Assembly (NCBI RefSeq): GCF_025060895.1
Contig: NZ_JANZKV010000004.1
Location: forward strand, 19,430 to 83,429
From: Stieleria sedimenti
GTDB taxonomy: Bacteria > Planctomycetota > Planctomycetia > Pirellulales > Pirellulaceae
Reading direction: 5' to 3'
DNA length: 64,000 nt
Below, piece after piece: positions 43,246 through 51,327 of this stretch (position 1 is the stretch's first letter; each line of letters starts with the position of its first letter). Under the pieces are notes generated by a model, which was given only the letters and a program-made list of their open reading frames with translations, searched no databases and had not been told where the DNA came from. The position numbers and the translations under genes are program-made.

Positions 43246-45693
43246 CTATGTGAGCTTGGCTGCCCGCAATCTCAACGCATTCGCAATCACCGACACACTG
43301 CTAAAACTCATCGCTGCTGCTGCAATCATGGGGCTGAGCAACACGCCGAAGATCGGATACAGCAACCCAGCTGCGACCGGAATTCCCAGGGTGTTGTAGA
43401 TGAAAGCGAAAAACAAGTTCTGACGAATGTTGCTCATCGTTTTGCGACTCAAGTTTGCCGCCGCAGCCACACCGCGAAGATCGCCACCGACAAGCGTGAC
43501 ACCGGCAGACTCAATCGCAACGCCCGTCCCGGTGCCCATGGCGATGCCAACGTTCGCTTCGGCAAGTGCAGGAGCGTCGTTGATCCCATCGCCACACATC
43601 GCAATTGTCTTGCCTTCCTTCTTCAGCTTGCGAACGAAATCATGCTTTTCCTTAGGCGAAACCCCAGCATGAAATTCGTCGATGCCCAGTTTGGATGCGA
43701 CGGCTTTCGCGGTCGGTTCGGCATCGCCGGTCAACATCACCACTCTCAACCCCAGTTCATGCAACGTCTTTAGCGCTGCAGGCGTGCTTTGCTTGATCGG
43801 GTCAGTGATGGCGAGAAGTGCCGCCAGCTTGTTGTCGATCGCCACGAACACAACCGTCGCACCTTCGACCTGATGCGATCCCGCTTTGTCTCGCCCCGCA
43901 TCAACGCCCTCGATGCCTTGTTCGTCCAACAAGTCAGCCTTGCCAATCAACACATCATGATCATCGACGCGAGCGCGAACGCCACCACCGGTGATACTAT
44001 TGAATTCACTCGCCTCCACAAGCTGCAACTCATCCGCCTTCGCTCGGCGAACGACCGCCTGAGCCAACGGATGCTCGCTCTGCGATTCGACCGCCGCAGC
44101 CAACGTCAACACCTCGTTCTCATTCCAGTCACCAAACGTTTCGACGCCTGTCACTTCCGGTCGTCCCTGGGTCAGCGTGCCTGTCTTGTCGACGACAATC
44201 GTGTCAACCTTCTCCATGACTTCGAGGACTTCAGCGTTCTTGATCAGCACGCCTTCCTTCGCTCCTCGGCCAACACCCACCATCACGGACATCGGCGTCG
44301 CCAGTCCCAACGCACACGGGCAAGCAATGATCAACACCGCAACGGCCGCTACGAACGCATGAGCCAGTTGCGGCTCTGGACCAAACACCGCCCAGCCGAT
44401 GAACGCGAGAATCGAACAAACGATCACCGCTGGCACAAAGTAACGCGCGACCACATCGACCAGCTTCTGAATTGGGGCGCGGCTTCGCTGAGCGTCGGCA
44501 ACCATTTGCACGATACGGTTCAGAACCGTGTCCCCGCCAACACCGACGGCCTCCATCACGAGCGCACCGGTCTGGTTCAACGTTCCGCCCGTGATTTCGT
44601 CACCTTCCACCTTCTTCACCGGCATCGGCTCGCCCGTCAACATCGACTCGTCGACGCTGCTCGACCCGCTGAGAACTTTCCCATCGACCGGAACTTTCTC
44701 ACCAGGACGAACTCGCAGCCGATCGCCTTTGTGGACTGAATCGAGCGAGACGTCTTCTTCGCCATCGTCTGTAATTCGGTGTGCCGTGTCGGGGGCAAGC
44801 TTCATGAGTTCGCGAATCGCTCCGCCCGTCTGCTGGCGTGCTCGCAGTTCCAACACTTGCCCAAGCAACACCAACGTGATGATCACTGCTGCCGCTTCAA
44901 AATACAGAGGTGGAACACCGTTCTCGAAGAAGGCTTCTGGGATCACACCAGGAAGCAACACGACGACCAAGCTGAAAAGATAGGCTGCTAACGTTCCCAC
45001 CGCGATCAACGAGAACATGTTCAAGTTCATCGTGCGAAACGATTTGGCTCCGCGAACCAGCAGGGGCCATCCGCACCAGAACACAACCGGCGTCGCCAAC
45101 GCCAACTGCAACCAGCCAAAGACGCTTTGACTCATCCAATCCGCGACCCGCAAACCCACCATCGGCCCCATCGCGATCACGAGCAATGGCATCGACAACG
45201 CAACGCCCACCCAAAAGCGAAGTTTCATGTCGGCGTACTTTTTATCTTCACCCCCGTCATCCAATGCGACGACCTTCGGCTCCAAGTCCATCCCGCAAAT
45301 CGGACAATCGCCTGGCCCAACCTGCTCGATTTCAGGGTGCATAGGGCAGGTGTAGATCGCCGTCGGGTCTGCGGGCGCATCGCTCGCCTTGGTCGATGAG
45401 TGACCACTGCAGCACGAAGAAGTATCCGAGGTTTCCTCGATCTGCACCGCTGCGCCGCCACCGCAACAAGGCGAACCGCTTGATGCCTCTTTCTGTGATC
45501 GCTTCGCCAGCACCCCCGCAGGATCATCTTGGAACTTTTTCAAGCATCCGTCGCTGCAAAAAACGTAGTTCTTGCCACCAAACTCAGCCGATCGTGGACT
45601 ATCCGCCGAAACGGTCATTCCACAAACCGGGTCGATCTGCGTTGACGGATCGGCGACCGGCAAGGACGTCTCGTGTTTCTTATCGTGGTCCAT
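43246..45693 (-). CDS. copA: P1B-type Cu(I)-translocating ATPase with YHS and HMBD domains
   Basis: 815 residues. The N-terminal YHS domain (DPVCGMTV...[10 protein letters not shown], ~21-55), Cys pairs at 76-77 and 94-95, and an HMBD ([20 protein letters not shown], ~114-133) replace the usual CxxC HMA domains. The catalytic core is complete: TGE (354-356), CPC (458-460), DKTGT (502-506), GDGINDAP and the Cu-site MSFSSVSV in the last TM pair. It exports Cu(I) from the cytoplasm. It is divergent from csp across a shared operator region. Confidence 0.92.
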   Translation of the reverse strand: MDHDKKHETSLPVADPSTQIDPVCGMTVSADSPRSAEFGGKNYVFCSDGCLKKFQDDPAGVLAKRSQKEASSGSPCCGGGAAVQIEETSDTSSCCSGHSSTKASDAPADPTAIYTCPMHPEIEQVGPGDCPICGMDLEPKVVALDDGGEDKKYADMKLRFWVGVALSMPLLVIAMGPMVGLRVADWMSQSVFGWLQLALATPVVFWCGWPLLVRGAKSFRTMNLNMFSLIAVGTLAAYLFSLVVVLLPGVIPEAFFENGVPPLYFEAAAVIITLVLLGQVLELRARQQTGGAIRELMKLAPDTAHRITDDGEEDVSLDSVHKGDRLRVRPGEKVPVDGKVLSGSSSVDESMLTGEPMPVKKVEGDEITGGTLNQTGALVMEAVGVGGDTVLNRIVQMVADAQRSRAPIQKLVDVVARYFVPAVIVCSILAFIGWAVFGPEPQLAHAFVAAVAVLIIACPCALGLATPMSVMVGVGRGAKEGVLIKNAEVLEVMEKVDTIVVDKTGTLTQGRPEVTGVETFGDWNENEVLTLAAAVESQSEHPLAQAVVRRAKADELQLVEASEFNSITGGGVRARVDDHDVLIGKADLLDEQGIEGVDAGRDKAGSHQVEGATVVFVAIDNKLAALLAITDPIKQSTPAALKTLHELGLRVVMLTGDAEPTAKAVASKLGIDEFHAGVSPKEKHDFVRKLKKEGKTIAMCGDGINDAPALAEANVGIAMGTGTGVAIESAGVTLVGGDLRGVAAAANLSRKTMSNIRQNLFFAFIYNTLGIPVAAGLLYPIFGVLLSPMIAAAAMSFSSVSVIANALRLRAAKLT

Positions 45694-45728
45694 GATTTCT
45701 CCTGGCTGTCAAAAAGTCATTCTCCAAT

Positions 45729-45745
45729 ATACCCCATAGTGGTAT
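45729..45745. promoter_or_regulatory. CsoR-like operator, site 4 (copA/csp divergent region)
   Basis: ATACCCCATAGTGGTAT matches ATACC-N7-GGTAT. It lies 36 bases upstream of copA and 66 bases upstream of the copper-storage gene, so one site could control both promoters. Confidence 0.65.
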
Positions 45746-45759
45746 GCAAGTTGCATACC
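45741..45759. promoter_or_regulatory. Perfect 19-bp palindrome beside site 4
   Basis: GGTATGCAAGTTGCATACC is a perfect palindrome with 9-base arms and one central base. It shares its first five bases with operator site 4. It may be a second CsoR half-site arrangement or the operator of another dimeric regulator. Confidence 0.45.
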
Positions 45760-45810
45760 GCTAATGCAGCGGCAACGGGGACGCAACAACAATTTCTAAA
45801 GGAGAAACGA

Positions 45811-46197
45811 ATGAGTGCCGCAACCGCATCCATGAAAGAGTGCATCGAAAACTGCCAAGAATGCCAAACGACCTGTGCTGACATGCTGATCAGTCATTGC
45901 CTGTCGGAAGGTGGCGACCACGTCGAGCAAACGCACGTCGAGCTGATGCTCGATTGCATCGCTGCCTGTGCTGCCTGCGTCGACTTCATGAGCCGCAACA
46001 GCGATCACCATGTGCACTACTGCAAAGCTTGCGCAGCGATTCGCAAGGCCTGCGCCGACATCCATCGGCACCCCAGTCGTTCATCGTGTCGACGCGGGTT
46101 TCGCAGTTGCACGTTTCGCTCGGCTTGGCAAATCAAGCGATCATCTTTTTCAGTTCGTTGCCGGGGCCGGGCCGGTATGGATTCAGTCCTGCATTGA
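45811..46197 (+). CDS. csp: Csp-type four-helix-bundle copper-storage protein, C-terminus replaced
   Basis: 128 residues from ATG 45811 with a strong AAAGGAG at 45797-45803. The first ~83 residues are Csp-like with Cys at 11, 15, 18, 22, 30, 49, 53, 56, 71, 74 and 81 lining a bundle that stores many Cu(I). The family's last helix is replaced after about residue 83 by HRHPSRSSCRRGFRSC..., read from the opposite strand of a recombinase remnant. No export signal, so cytosolic. Storage capacity may be reduced. Confidence 0.75.
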   Translation: MSAATASMKECIENCQECQTTCADMLISHCLSEGGDHVEQTHVELMLDCIAACAACVDFMSRNSDHHVHYCKACAAIRKACADIHRHPSRSSCRRGFRSCTFRSAWQIKRSSFSVRCRGRAGMDSVLH

Positions 46198-46907
46198 GCG
46201 TGGCCACGCTTGATGGCCGTTTGACAAACGTAGTGTCGGTACAACTTGCTCTTCTTTTTCGTCGGGCTGTGGGCCATCGCGTATCCACACGTTGGGCAAT
46301 ACAGCATTCCTTTCAGCAACGCGTTTTGTCGATTAATCAAACGCTTGCCGCTGCCCTGACCGTGTTCTTTGAGCATTTTTTGGACAGCGTCAAAAACATC
46401 GGGCTGGATGATCGGTTCGTGAACGTCGTCGTAGACGTTTTCCTTGTGACGAATTCTGCCGACGTACAAGACGTTGGTCAGAAGCGAATGCACCGAACAC
46501 TTGTCGAACGGCCGACCGCCTTTATGGCGTCCCTTGCGAGTCAGCCAGGTTTTGTTCGCCCATCCGAGTTCTTCGAGTTTCTCAACTACCGGCAACAACG
46601 AACGCAGCTTCAAGTAGAAGTCAAATATCTCGGGAACTTTCGACTCTTCTTTTTTCTTGGATTTGCGTGACTTCAGCGGCGTCAATCGAATCAACGATTC
46701 GCCCGCCACGACGGTGGCTCGCAAGATTGCCTGTTCGCTCAATCCGCCTTCGTCGTCGGCTTGCAGTTTCCACGCGATGCGGCGATGAACGTACCTCCGA
46801 TTTCGAGAGCGACATTTTTCGCCAAACAGCTTTTCGTACTTCGCCGCGAGTTGCCCGATCGTCAAATCGGACAGCTTCGCCACTTTCAATTTTGTTTCAG
46901 GACTCAT
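46017..46907 (-). pseudogene. DUF2924 protein fused in frame to the middle of a serine recombinase
   Basis: From ATG 46907, residues ~1-85 form a DUF2924 protein (LTIGQLAAKYEKLFGEKCRS, RRIAWKLQADDEGGLSEQAI). From about residue 95 the sequence is a serine recombinase: recombinase domain (VPEIFDFYLKLRSLLPVVEK, FDKCSVHSLLTNVLYVGRIR) and zinc ribbon (LLKGMLYCPTCGYAMAHS, YYVCQ-like YRHYVCQTAIKRGHAQC). The catalytic resolvase domain that should lie between is deleted. Homology ends near 46185, and the rest to 46017 is antisense to csp. Inactive as a recombinase. Confidence 0.75.
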
Positions 46908-47112
46908 TGGCAGCGTCCGACTTGTCGTTCTTCTCTGCGTCCGCTGCCGATTTCTGGTTGGCAACCTTCTCTGCATTTCGCCGGAACGCTTCGACGATTA
47001 GCTCCGCGATTTGTTTCCGTTGTTCTTCGCACAACGCCTGTGTCTCCCGTCTCGTGTCGAGACTCTCTAAACGGAGAGGCAGAGAACCGGGCGAGACACC
47101 GCCAAGCAGCAT
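46897..47112 (-). CDS. Small recombinase-cassette protein
   Basis: 71 residues from ATG 47112 (a TTG at 47124 is also possible): ETQALCEEQRKQIAELIVEAFRRNAEKV, then a Lys/Asp/Ala-rich tail. It overlaps the DUF2924 start by 11 bases, the arrangement seen for small ORFs that precede DUF2924 and recombinase genes in planctomycete elements. Function unknown. Confidence 0.5.
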   Translation of the reverse strand: MLLGGVSPGSLPLRLESLDTRRETQALCEEQRKQIAELIVEAFRRNAEKVANQKSAADAEKNDKSDAANES

Positions 47113-47141
47113 TTGACACGGCAAAAAACGCCGTAGAAACC

Positions 47142-47210
47142 AAAAAAAACCGGCGATCGTGTATTACACAATCGCCGGCCAATTCGTTTACCCGACAGTC
47201 AACCGAAGTT
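47142..47210. repeat. Hairpin repeat, copy 2
   Basis: A stem CCGGCGAT...ATCGCCGG with an inner GTGT/ACAC (47150-47179), preceded by an A run and followed by TTCGTTTACCCGACAGTC. The flank agrees with copies at 161-215 and 60136-60215. It could also end transcription into the recombinase cassette. Confidence 0.55.
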
Positions 47211-47705
47211 CGTTGAGAAATCTAGAGTTGAGCAACCCGGACTTGGATCCAACCGCTCTGGAGATACGGTCGATTTTTGCGGCATTGCTGTAAGTGATTG
47301 CCAGGAAACATGTTATGGCAAGGGCAGTTTCGAGAGGGTGCTCTGGGATCAACTAAGCCAGCCCGCTCCGGGGCGTCGGACGTCGGAATATGCGCTGTCT
47401 TCGGGTTATGAAGTAGAGATACTCGGCCCACCAACGCCGATCGTGCGTACCCGACGGAATGAACGGCGGTCGTCTGGCTTGTGAATGGAATTCCTCCAAA
47501 TAGTCGACGGCGAAAACCCCTCACGGTATCGAATACCTTCACGTTTATCTTCAGTGAGTCACACCATGCCGCGAATGCGATATAGAAGTGCGATGCGATC
47601 ACTACAGCATATATCGCAGCTTGGCGTAAGCAGCCTTCTCCTTCGCGTCTTCATCAACCGTTCTAACCAGTTCGCCAAAGCCGAACATGGTTTTTACGCG
47701 ATGCG
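47211..47705. other. Gene-poor stretch
   Basis: Beyond the hairpin repeat I see no supportable gene in this ~500-base stretch. A 126-codon minus-strand frame (47222-47602) lacks recognisable domains and normal composition. The stretch lies between a truncated cassette and a truncated Tat protein, so it is likely debris from rearrangement. Confidence 0.5.
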
Positions 47706-48092
47706 TCAGAAGTGCGCGATCGTAGGGGACGTCGCCTGAGGTCCAGTATGCTGGGCTATGGGGTGTAAGCCAACGTAATAACCGGCGATCAGAGACGCTC
47801 CAAGATGCCCAGCCATGGAACTCATGTGATGGGCACGTGCCAACGCGTTGAGCCCTTTTTCAAGGTAGGTAATGTTCAGTGAAGACGCCGTTTCGGTCAG
47901 CCCTTCATCAGCACCAGACGATTGAAACAGGACGCCGGAGATTCCCAGCCCTGAAGCAACACTTGTTGCGTATTTGACGAAATCCCTTCGGAGCATTCGA
48001 ATCGGTTCGTTCATCGGATTCACTGGGTGAATTGGTTCGTCCACGCTGTTGCGGATTGACGAACGCGCGTTGAAGTCGGTGTGCGTGAACAT
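47706..48092 (-). CDS. Tat-signal protein of a planctomycete family, C-terminally truncated
   Basis: 128 residues from ATG 48092 (AGAGAAAC just upstream). A twin-arginine-like signal LRRDFVKYATSVASGLGISG precedes LNITYLEKGLNALARAHHMSSMAGHLGASLIAGYYVG, a motif found near the N-terminus of longer (~300-400 residue) planctomycete proteins. The remainder is lost at about 47706-47750. Probably non-functional. Divergent from the BlaI operon. Confidence 0.5.
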   Translation of the reverse strand: MFTHTDFNARSSIRNSVDEPIHPVNPMNEPIRMLRRDFVKYATSVASGLGISGVLFQSSGADEGLTETASSLNITYLEKGLNALARAHHMSSMAGHLGASLIAGYYVGLHPIAQHTGPQATSPTIAHF

Positions 48093-48217
48093 TGTTTCTC
48101 TTGATTGTAGCGGCAATTCCACTCACAGCATGTCAGCAGACTCGCTCCCCTTTTCAATCGAGCCGCGTGAGCACGGGGATTGTTTGCTTTTCTGCATTGA
48201 CGGACACTTGACCGGCA

Positions 48218-48251
48218 ATTCTACAAGCTGTAGTATTACAGCTTGTAGAAT
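48218..48251. promoter_or_regulatory. BlaI/MecI-type operator palindrome
   Basis: Two perfect 15-base arms, ATTCTACAAGCTGTA and TACAGCTTGTAGAAT, are separated by GTAT. The TACA...TGTA blocks agree with the operators bound by BlaI/MecI/CopY-family dimers. It ends 27 bases before the repressor's start codon, so autoregulation is likely. Confidence 0.8.
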
Positions 48252-48278
48252 CACGTACAATCTAAGCGAGGCATCATT

Positions 48279-48659
48279 GTGAAGCTTGCGGGACGACAAC
48301 TGGCGGTCATGCGGCTGCTCTGGCGGCGGCGGGAAGCGACCGTGGCCGAGGTGCAACAGGCATTGGAGACAGATCCCCCACTTGCCTACTCGACGGTCGC
48401 TACCGTGTTATCGCGAATGGAACGCAAGGGGCTGATTACCCATCGCGTCGAGGATCGACAGTACTATTATCGAGCCGTCGTTTCGGAAGTCGGCGCAAAC
48501 CAGTCGGTGGTCGGCGACCTAGTTGATCGAGTCTTTGGAGGAAGCCCTGCGGAATTGGTCAACCAACTCTTGGCCAGCGATCAAGTCGACGCGGACGAAC
48601 TGGAACGAATCAAGCAGCTCGTCAACGAACATGCCAAACGAACAAAGAGGAAATCATGA
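48279..48659 (+). CDS. BlaI/MecI/CopY-family transcriptional repressor
   Basis: 126 residues, normal length. The winged-helix motif is clear: QLAVMRLLWRRREATVAEVQ, YSTVATVLSRMERKGLITHR, and YYYRAVVS wing. It overlaps the following M56 peptidase gene by 4 bases (ATGA). The start is GTG 48279. It presumably represses its own operon through the palindrome at 48218-48251 and is inactivated by cleavage triggered by the M56 partner. The inducing signal is unknown. Confidence 0.9.
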   Translation: MKLAGRQLAVMRLLWRRREATVAEVQQALETDPPLAYSTVATVLSRMERKGLITHRVEDRQYYYRAVVSEVGANQSVVGDLVDRVFGGSPAELVNQLLASDQVDADELERIKQLVNEHAKRTKRKS

Positions 48660-51280
48660 GCATTCCGATTTGGTTCGTGATGGTGGTCTTCAGCTTTCTG
48701 CTCACCTACCTGATTCACTCGACATTGATCATCGGCGGCATTGCCTGGTCGGTTCGCAGGATACGAGGATTGCGAGTGCCGGCCTCACAAGTCTTAAGCT
48801 GGAAATTGGCGATCCTGCTGCCGCTTTTGACAACAACTGTTGTGACGTTAGCTCCATCGCTGCATCTGGGGTACCAGTACGCAGTGGGCGATTCAACACT
48901 GGGCGATTCGACAATGTCGAGCTTGGATATCGAAAAGAGACTCGCGCCCATTAAAACCACTGCCATCTCAGCAACCGATTCGACATTGCCGCACTCGGTC
49001 CCTGCAAGCGAATTCAATCACCATGCGAAGCGACTGAGCCCCGTCATGGACGACCGAAGCGTCGCCCCCATGCTCCCTCGGTTCAACTGGCAAACGCTGT
49101 CTCTAGCGATTACCGGTCTTTGGTCGGTAACCGTCGTGGTTTGCCTAGTGCGGCTCGCTATCCAGATCAAGCGACTGCGCACTCTCCGAATGAATTCCGT
49201 CCCCATTGAGTCGGCCGAGGTTCAGCGTGGGCTTATGCGAATCGCACAAAAGATGCGAATTCGGCAACCGGTTGACTTATTGGAAACAGCGAATGTCGAC
49301 GGAGCCTTGACTGCTGGGATAAGGCGTCCCTTCATTTTGGTGCAAGCACAGAAGGTGGGCGACGCAAATGGCAGCCGATTGAACTCGGAATGGGACGCCC
49401 TACTCGCCCACGAATTTGCTCACATTGCAAATCGCGATGCGAAATGGAATCTTTTCGCGCGATTGGTTCAGTGTCTGTTCCCATTTCAGCTACTAAATCG
49501 TTTTGCCAGTCGGCAACTGCGAATCGCCATGGACTTCGCTGCGGATGATTCGGCTTCGCGAGTTCTTGGTGACCAACAGGGACTGATCCATTGTTTGATC
49601 CGGATGGGAGATCAAATCATTGATCAGCAAATGCATCGCTTGAAGCAATCGGGACTCGTTGCCGGAGTCGCGGCATTTCGTTCAACGCTCGGGCAGCGCG
49701 TTGAAAGGCTTCTCAGCCAAAACACTTTCAGCACAGAAGTTGCGCCGGCCACCCGGTTCAAATTGCTAACGTGTTTAACCCTACTCGCCTTAGCAGTCAC
49801 AGCGCTCGTTCCACAGGCTGTTGCCGAGCGAAAACTTAACACCCCACGATATCAAACTCTTTCAAGTCAAGGAAACACGATGAAATCACAGCTTTCCGCT
49901 TTGGCAGTTCTGATCGGTTTGTCCGCACCGCTTGTCGCGGACGAGCCACAGAGCCAAAACCCCGTCCAACAGTTGGCAGAACTCAAGTCAACGCCCGACG
50001 AATTGCCAGCAGGAATCAAACGATTTAATGGCATGTTAGTCGGTCGTCTTGCTGCTAAGGATGTCGAGAAGGGGGCCTTTGTCGTCGTTGTGGATGCCAT
50101 CCCGCGCGTTTGGAAAAATAGCCAAGCAGAGAACCCGAAATCCATTGTGGGTAAGTCGGTCGAGATCAAAGGAGTCTTTGGGAAGTTTCTAGACGTACTC
50201 GTAACCACACGTCCAGGCGAGACGGTTGAGTTCGAGTGCAAGCACGATGGGGATGCATTGGTCTTTCCAGGAGAACTGCTCAGGAAAGTCGCTCCCTATA
50301 AGGCGGAGGACTATCCCGTCTTGCCGGAAGCGTTTCGTGGCTTCCGAGGAGCGGTCGTCGCCGAAGTGAAAAAGAAAGATCCGGAAACTTTTGAACTGAT
50401 CATCGCAGTCAAGAAAATCGCAGACGTTTGGAAGGGGAACGAAGCCAAGCAACCCGAAAGCATCGTCGGCAAAGAAATGATGCTGGCTGGTTTCTGGAAC
50501 CGCAAAGAGGCTTACCACAAGCTGAACGTCGGTGATCAGATCGAAATCGGCATGCAGCATATCGGACGCCAAAGTGATCATCTGACGGTCGCGGAATTTG
50601 TGCGCCAGAGTGATCGAGCGCAGATGGAGAACATGCGTCAAGAGAGCCCCGTCGTCGGTCGATCGGATAATCCTATACAAGGTTTTCGCGGGATGATCGT
50701 GGGGCGATTGGTGAAGAAGGATGTTGAGCGGGGAACGTTTACGGTCACGGTGGATGCCGTCCCACGTGTCTGGCAAAACAATCAGTCACGTTCACCGAAA
50801 TCGTTACTCGGAAACAACGTAAACGCCGAAGGTGTTCCCCCCGGCCTCCTGGACGCTCTGGTCGTCACGCGAATCGGTGAGACGATCCAATTCGGGGCGT
50901 TGCACGACGGTGGAGAGAATTTGCGAGTTGGCGAGGTGCTTCGCAAGGTTGCTCCCGTCGAAGCGGGCGACTACCCAGAACTGCCCGACGATTTCCGTGG
51001 CTTTAGCGGAATCTTGCAAGCGAAGGTCGTCAAGAAAGACGAGCAGTTGTGGGAACTGACCGCTGAAGTGACCGACGTTGTCAAAGCCTTCGAGAAGGAT
51101 CGCTCGCGAATCGCCAAAAGCATTATTGGAAAGCAAGTGATGCTCAGCGGCTTCTGGAACAAGAAAGACGCCTACCACGGGATCACGGTTGGCGACCACA
51201 TCGAGCTAGGCGTCGAGCATCCTCAACGACTCGGTGACCAGTTGAGCGTCATTGAAGGTGTCCGCAAGCTCGACAAGTGA
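48656..51280 (+). CDS. M56/BlaR1-like membrane peptidase continuous with a secreted repeat protein
   Basis: One 874-codon frame with two parts. Residues 1-~400 are an M56 peptidase: TM helices at ~5-30, ~48-68, ~150-170, zinc motif HEFAH (252-256), downstream acidic DFAADDSA, and a final TM ~370-390. Residue 409 (ATG 49880) starts what looks like a separate protein: AAGGAAACACG before it, then a signal peptide MKSQLSALAVLIGLSAPLVA, and a duplicated ~200-residue secreted domain (GMLVGRLAAKDVEKGAFVVV... and GMIVGRLVKKDVERGTFTVT...). The M56 stop codon seems lost, so both a fusion and a separate 466-residue protein from 49880 are possible. Confidence 0.8.
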   Translation: MSIPIWFVMVVFSFLLTYLIHSTLIIGGIAWSVRRIRGLRVPASQVLSWKLAILLPLLTTTVVTLAPSLHLGYQYAVGDSTLGDSTMSSLDIEKRLAPIKTTAISATDSTLPHSVPASEFNHHAKRLSPVMDDRSVAPMLPRFNWQTLSLAITGLWSVTVVVCLVRLAIQIKRLRTLRMNSVPIESAEVQRGLMRIAQKMRIRQPVDLLETANVDGALTAGIRRPFILVQAQKVGDANGSRLNSEWDALLAHEFAHIANRDAKWNLFARLVQCLFPFQLLNRFASRQLRIAMDFAADDSASRVLGDQQGLIHCLIRMGDQIIDQQMHRLKQSGLVAGVAAFRSTLGQRVERLLSQNTFSTEVAPATRFKLLTCLTLLALAVTALVPQAVAERKLNTPRYQTLSSQGNTMKSQLSALAVLIGLSAPLVADEPQSQNPVQQLAELKSTPDELPAGIKRFNGMLVGRLAAKDVEKGAFVVVVDAIPRVWKNSQAENPKSIVGKSVEIKGVFGKFLDVLVTTRPGETVEFECKHDGDALVFPGELLRKVAPYKAEDYPVLPEAFRGFRGAVVAEVKKKDPETFELIIAVKKIADVWKGNEAKQPESIVGKEMMLAGFWNRKEAYHKLNVGDQIEIGMQHIGRQSDHLTVAEFVRQSDRAQMENMRQESPVVGRSDNPIQGFRGMIVGRLVKKDVERGTFTVTVDAVPRVWQNNQSRSPKSLLGNNVNAEGVPPGLLDALVVTRIGETIQFGALHDGGENLRVGEVLRKVAPVEAGDYPELPDDFRGFSGILQAKVVKKDEQLWELTAEVTDVVKAFEKDRSRIAKSIIGKQVMLSGFWNKKDAYHGITVGDHIELGVEHPQRLGDQLSVIEGVRKLDK

Positions 51281-51327
51281 ATTCGCCTGGGATTTGATTC
51301 GTTCGCGCTGAGAACGCTTAAGGGAGA

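Noticed and set aside
47222..47602. 126-codon minus-strand frame
   Set aside because: No recognisable domain, poor composition, no RBS; lies in rearrangement debris.
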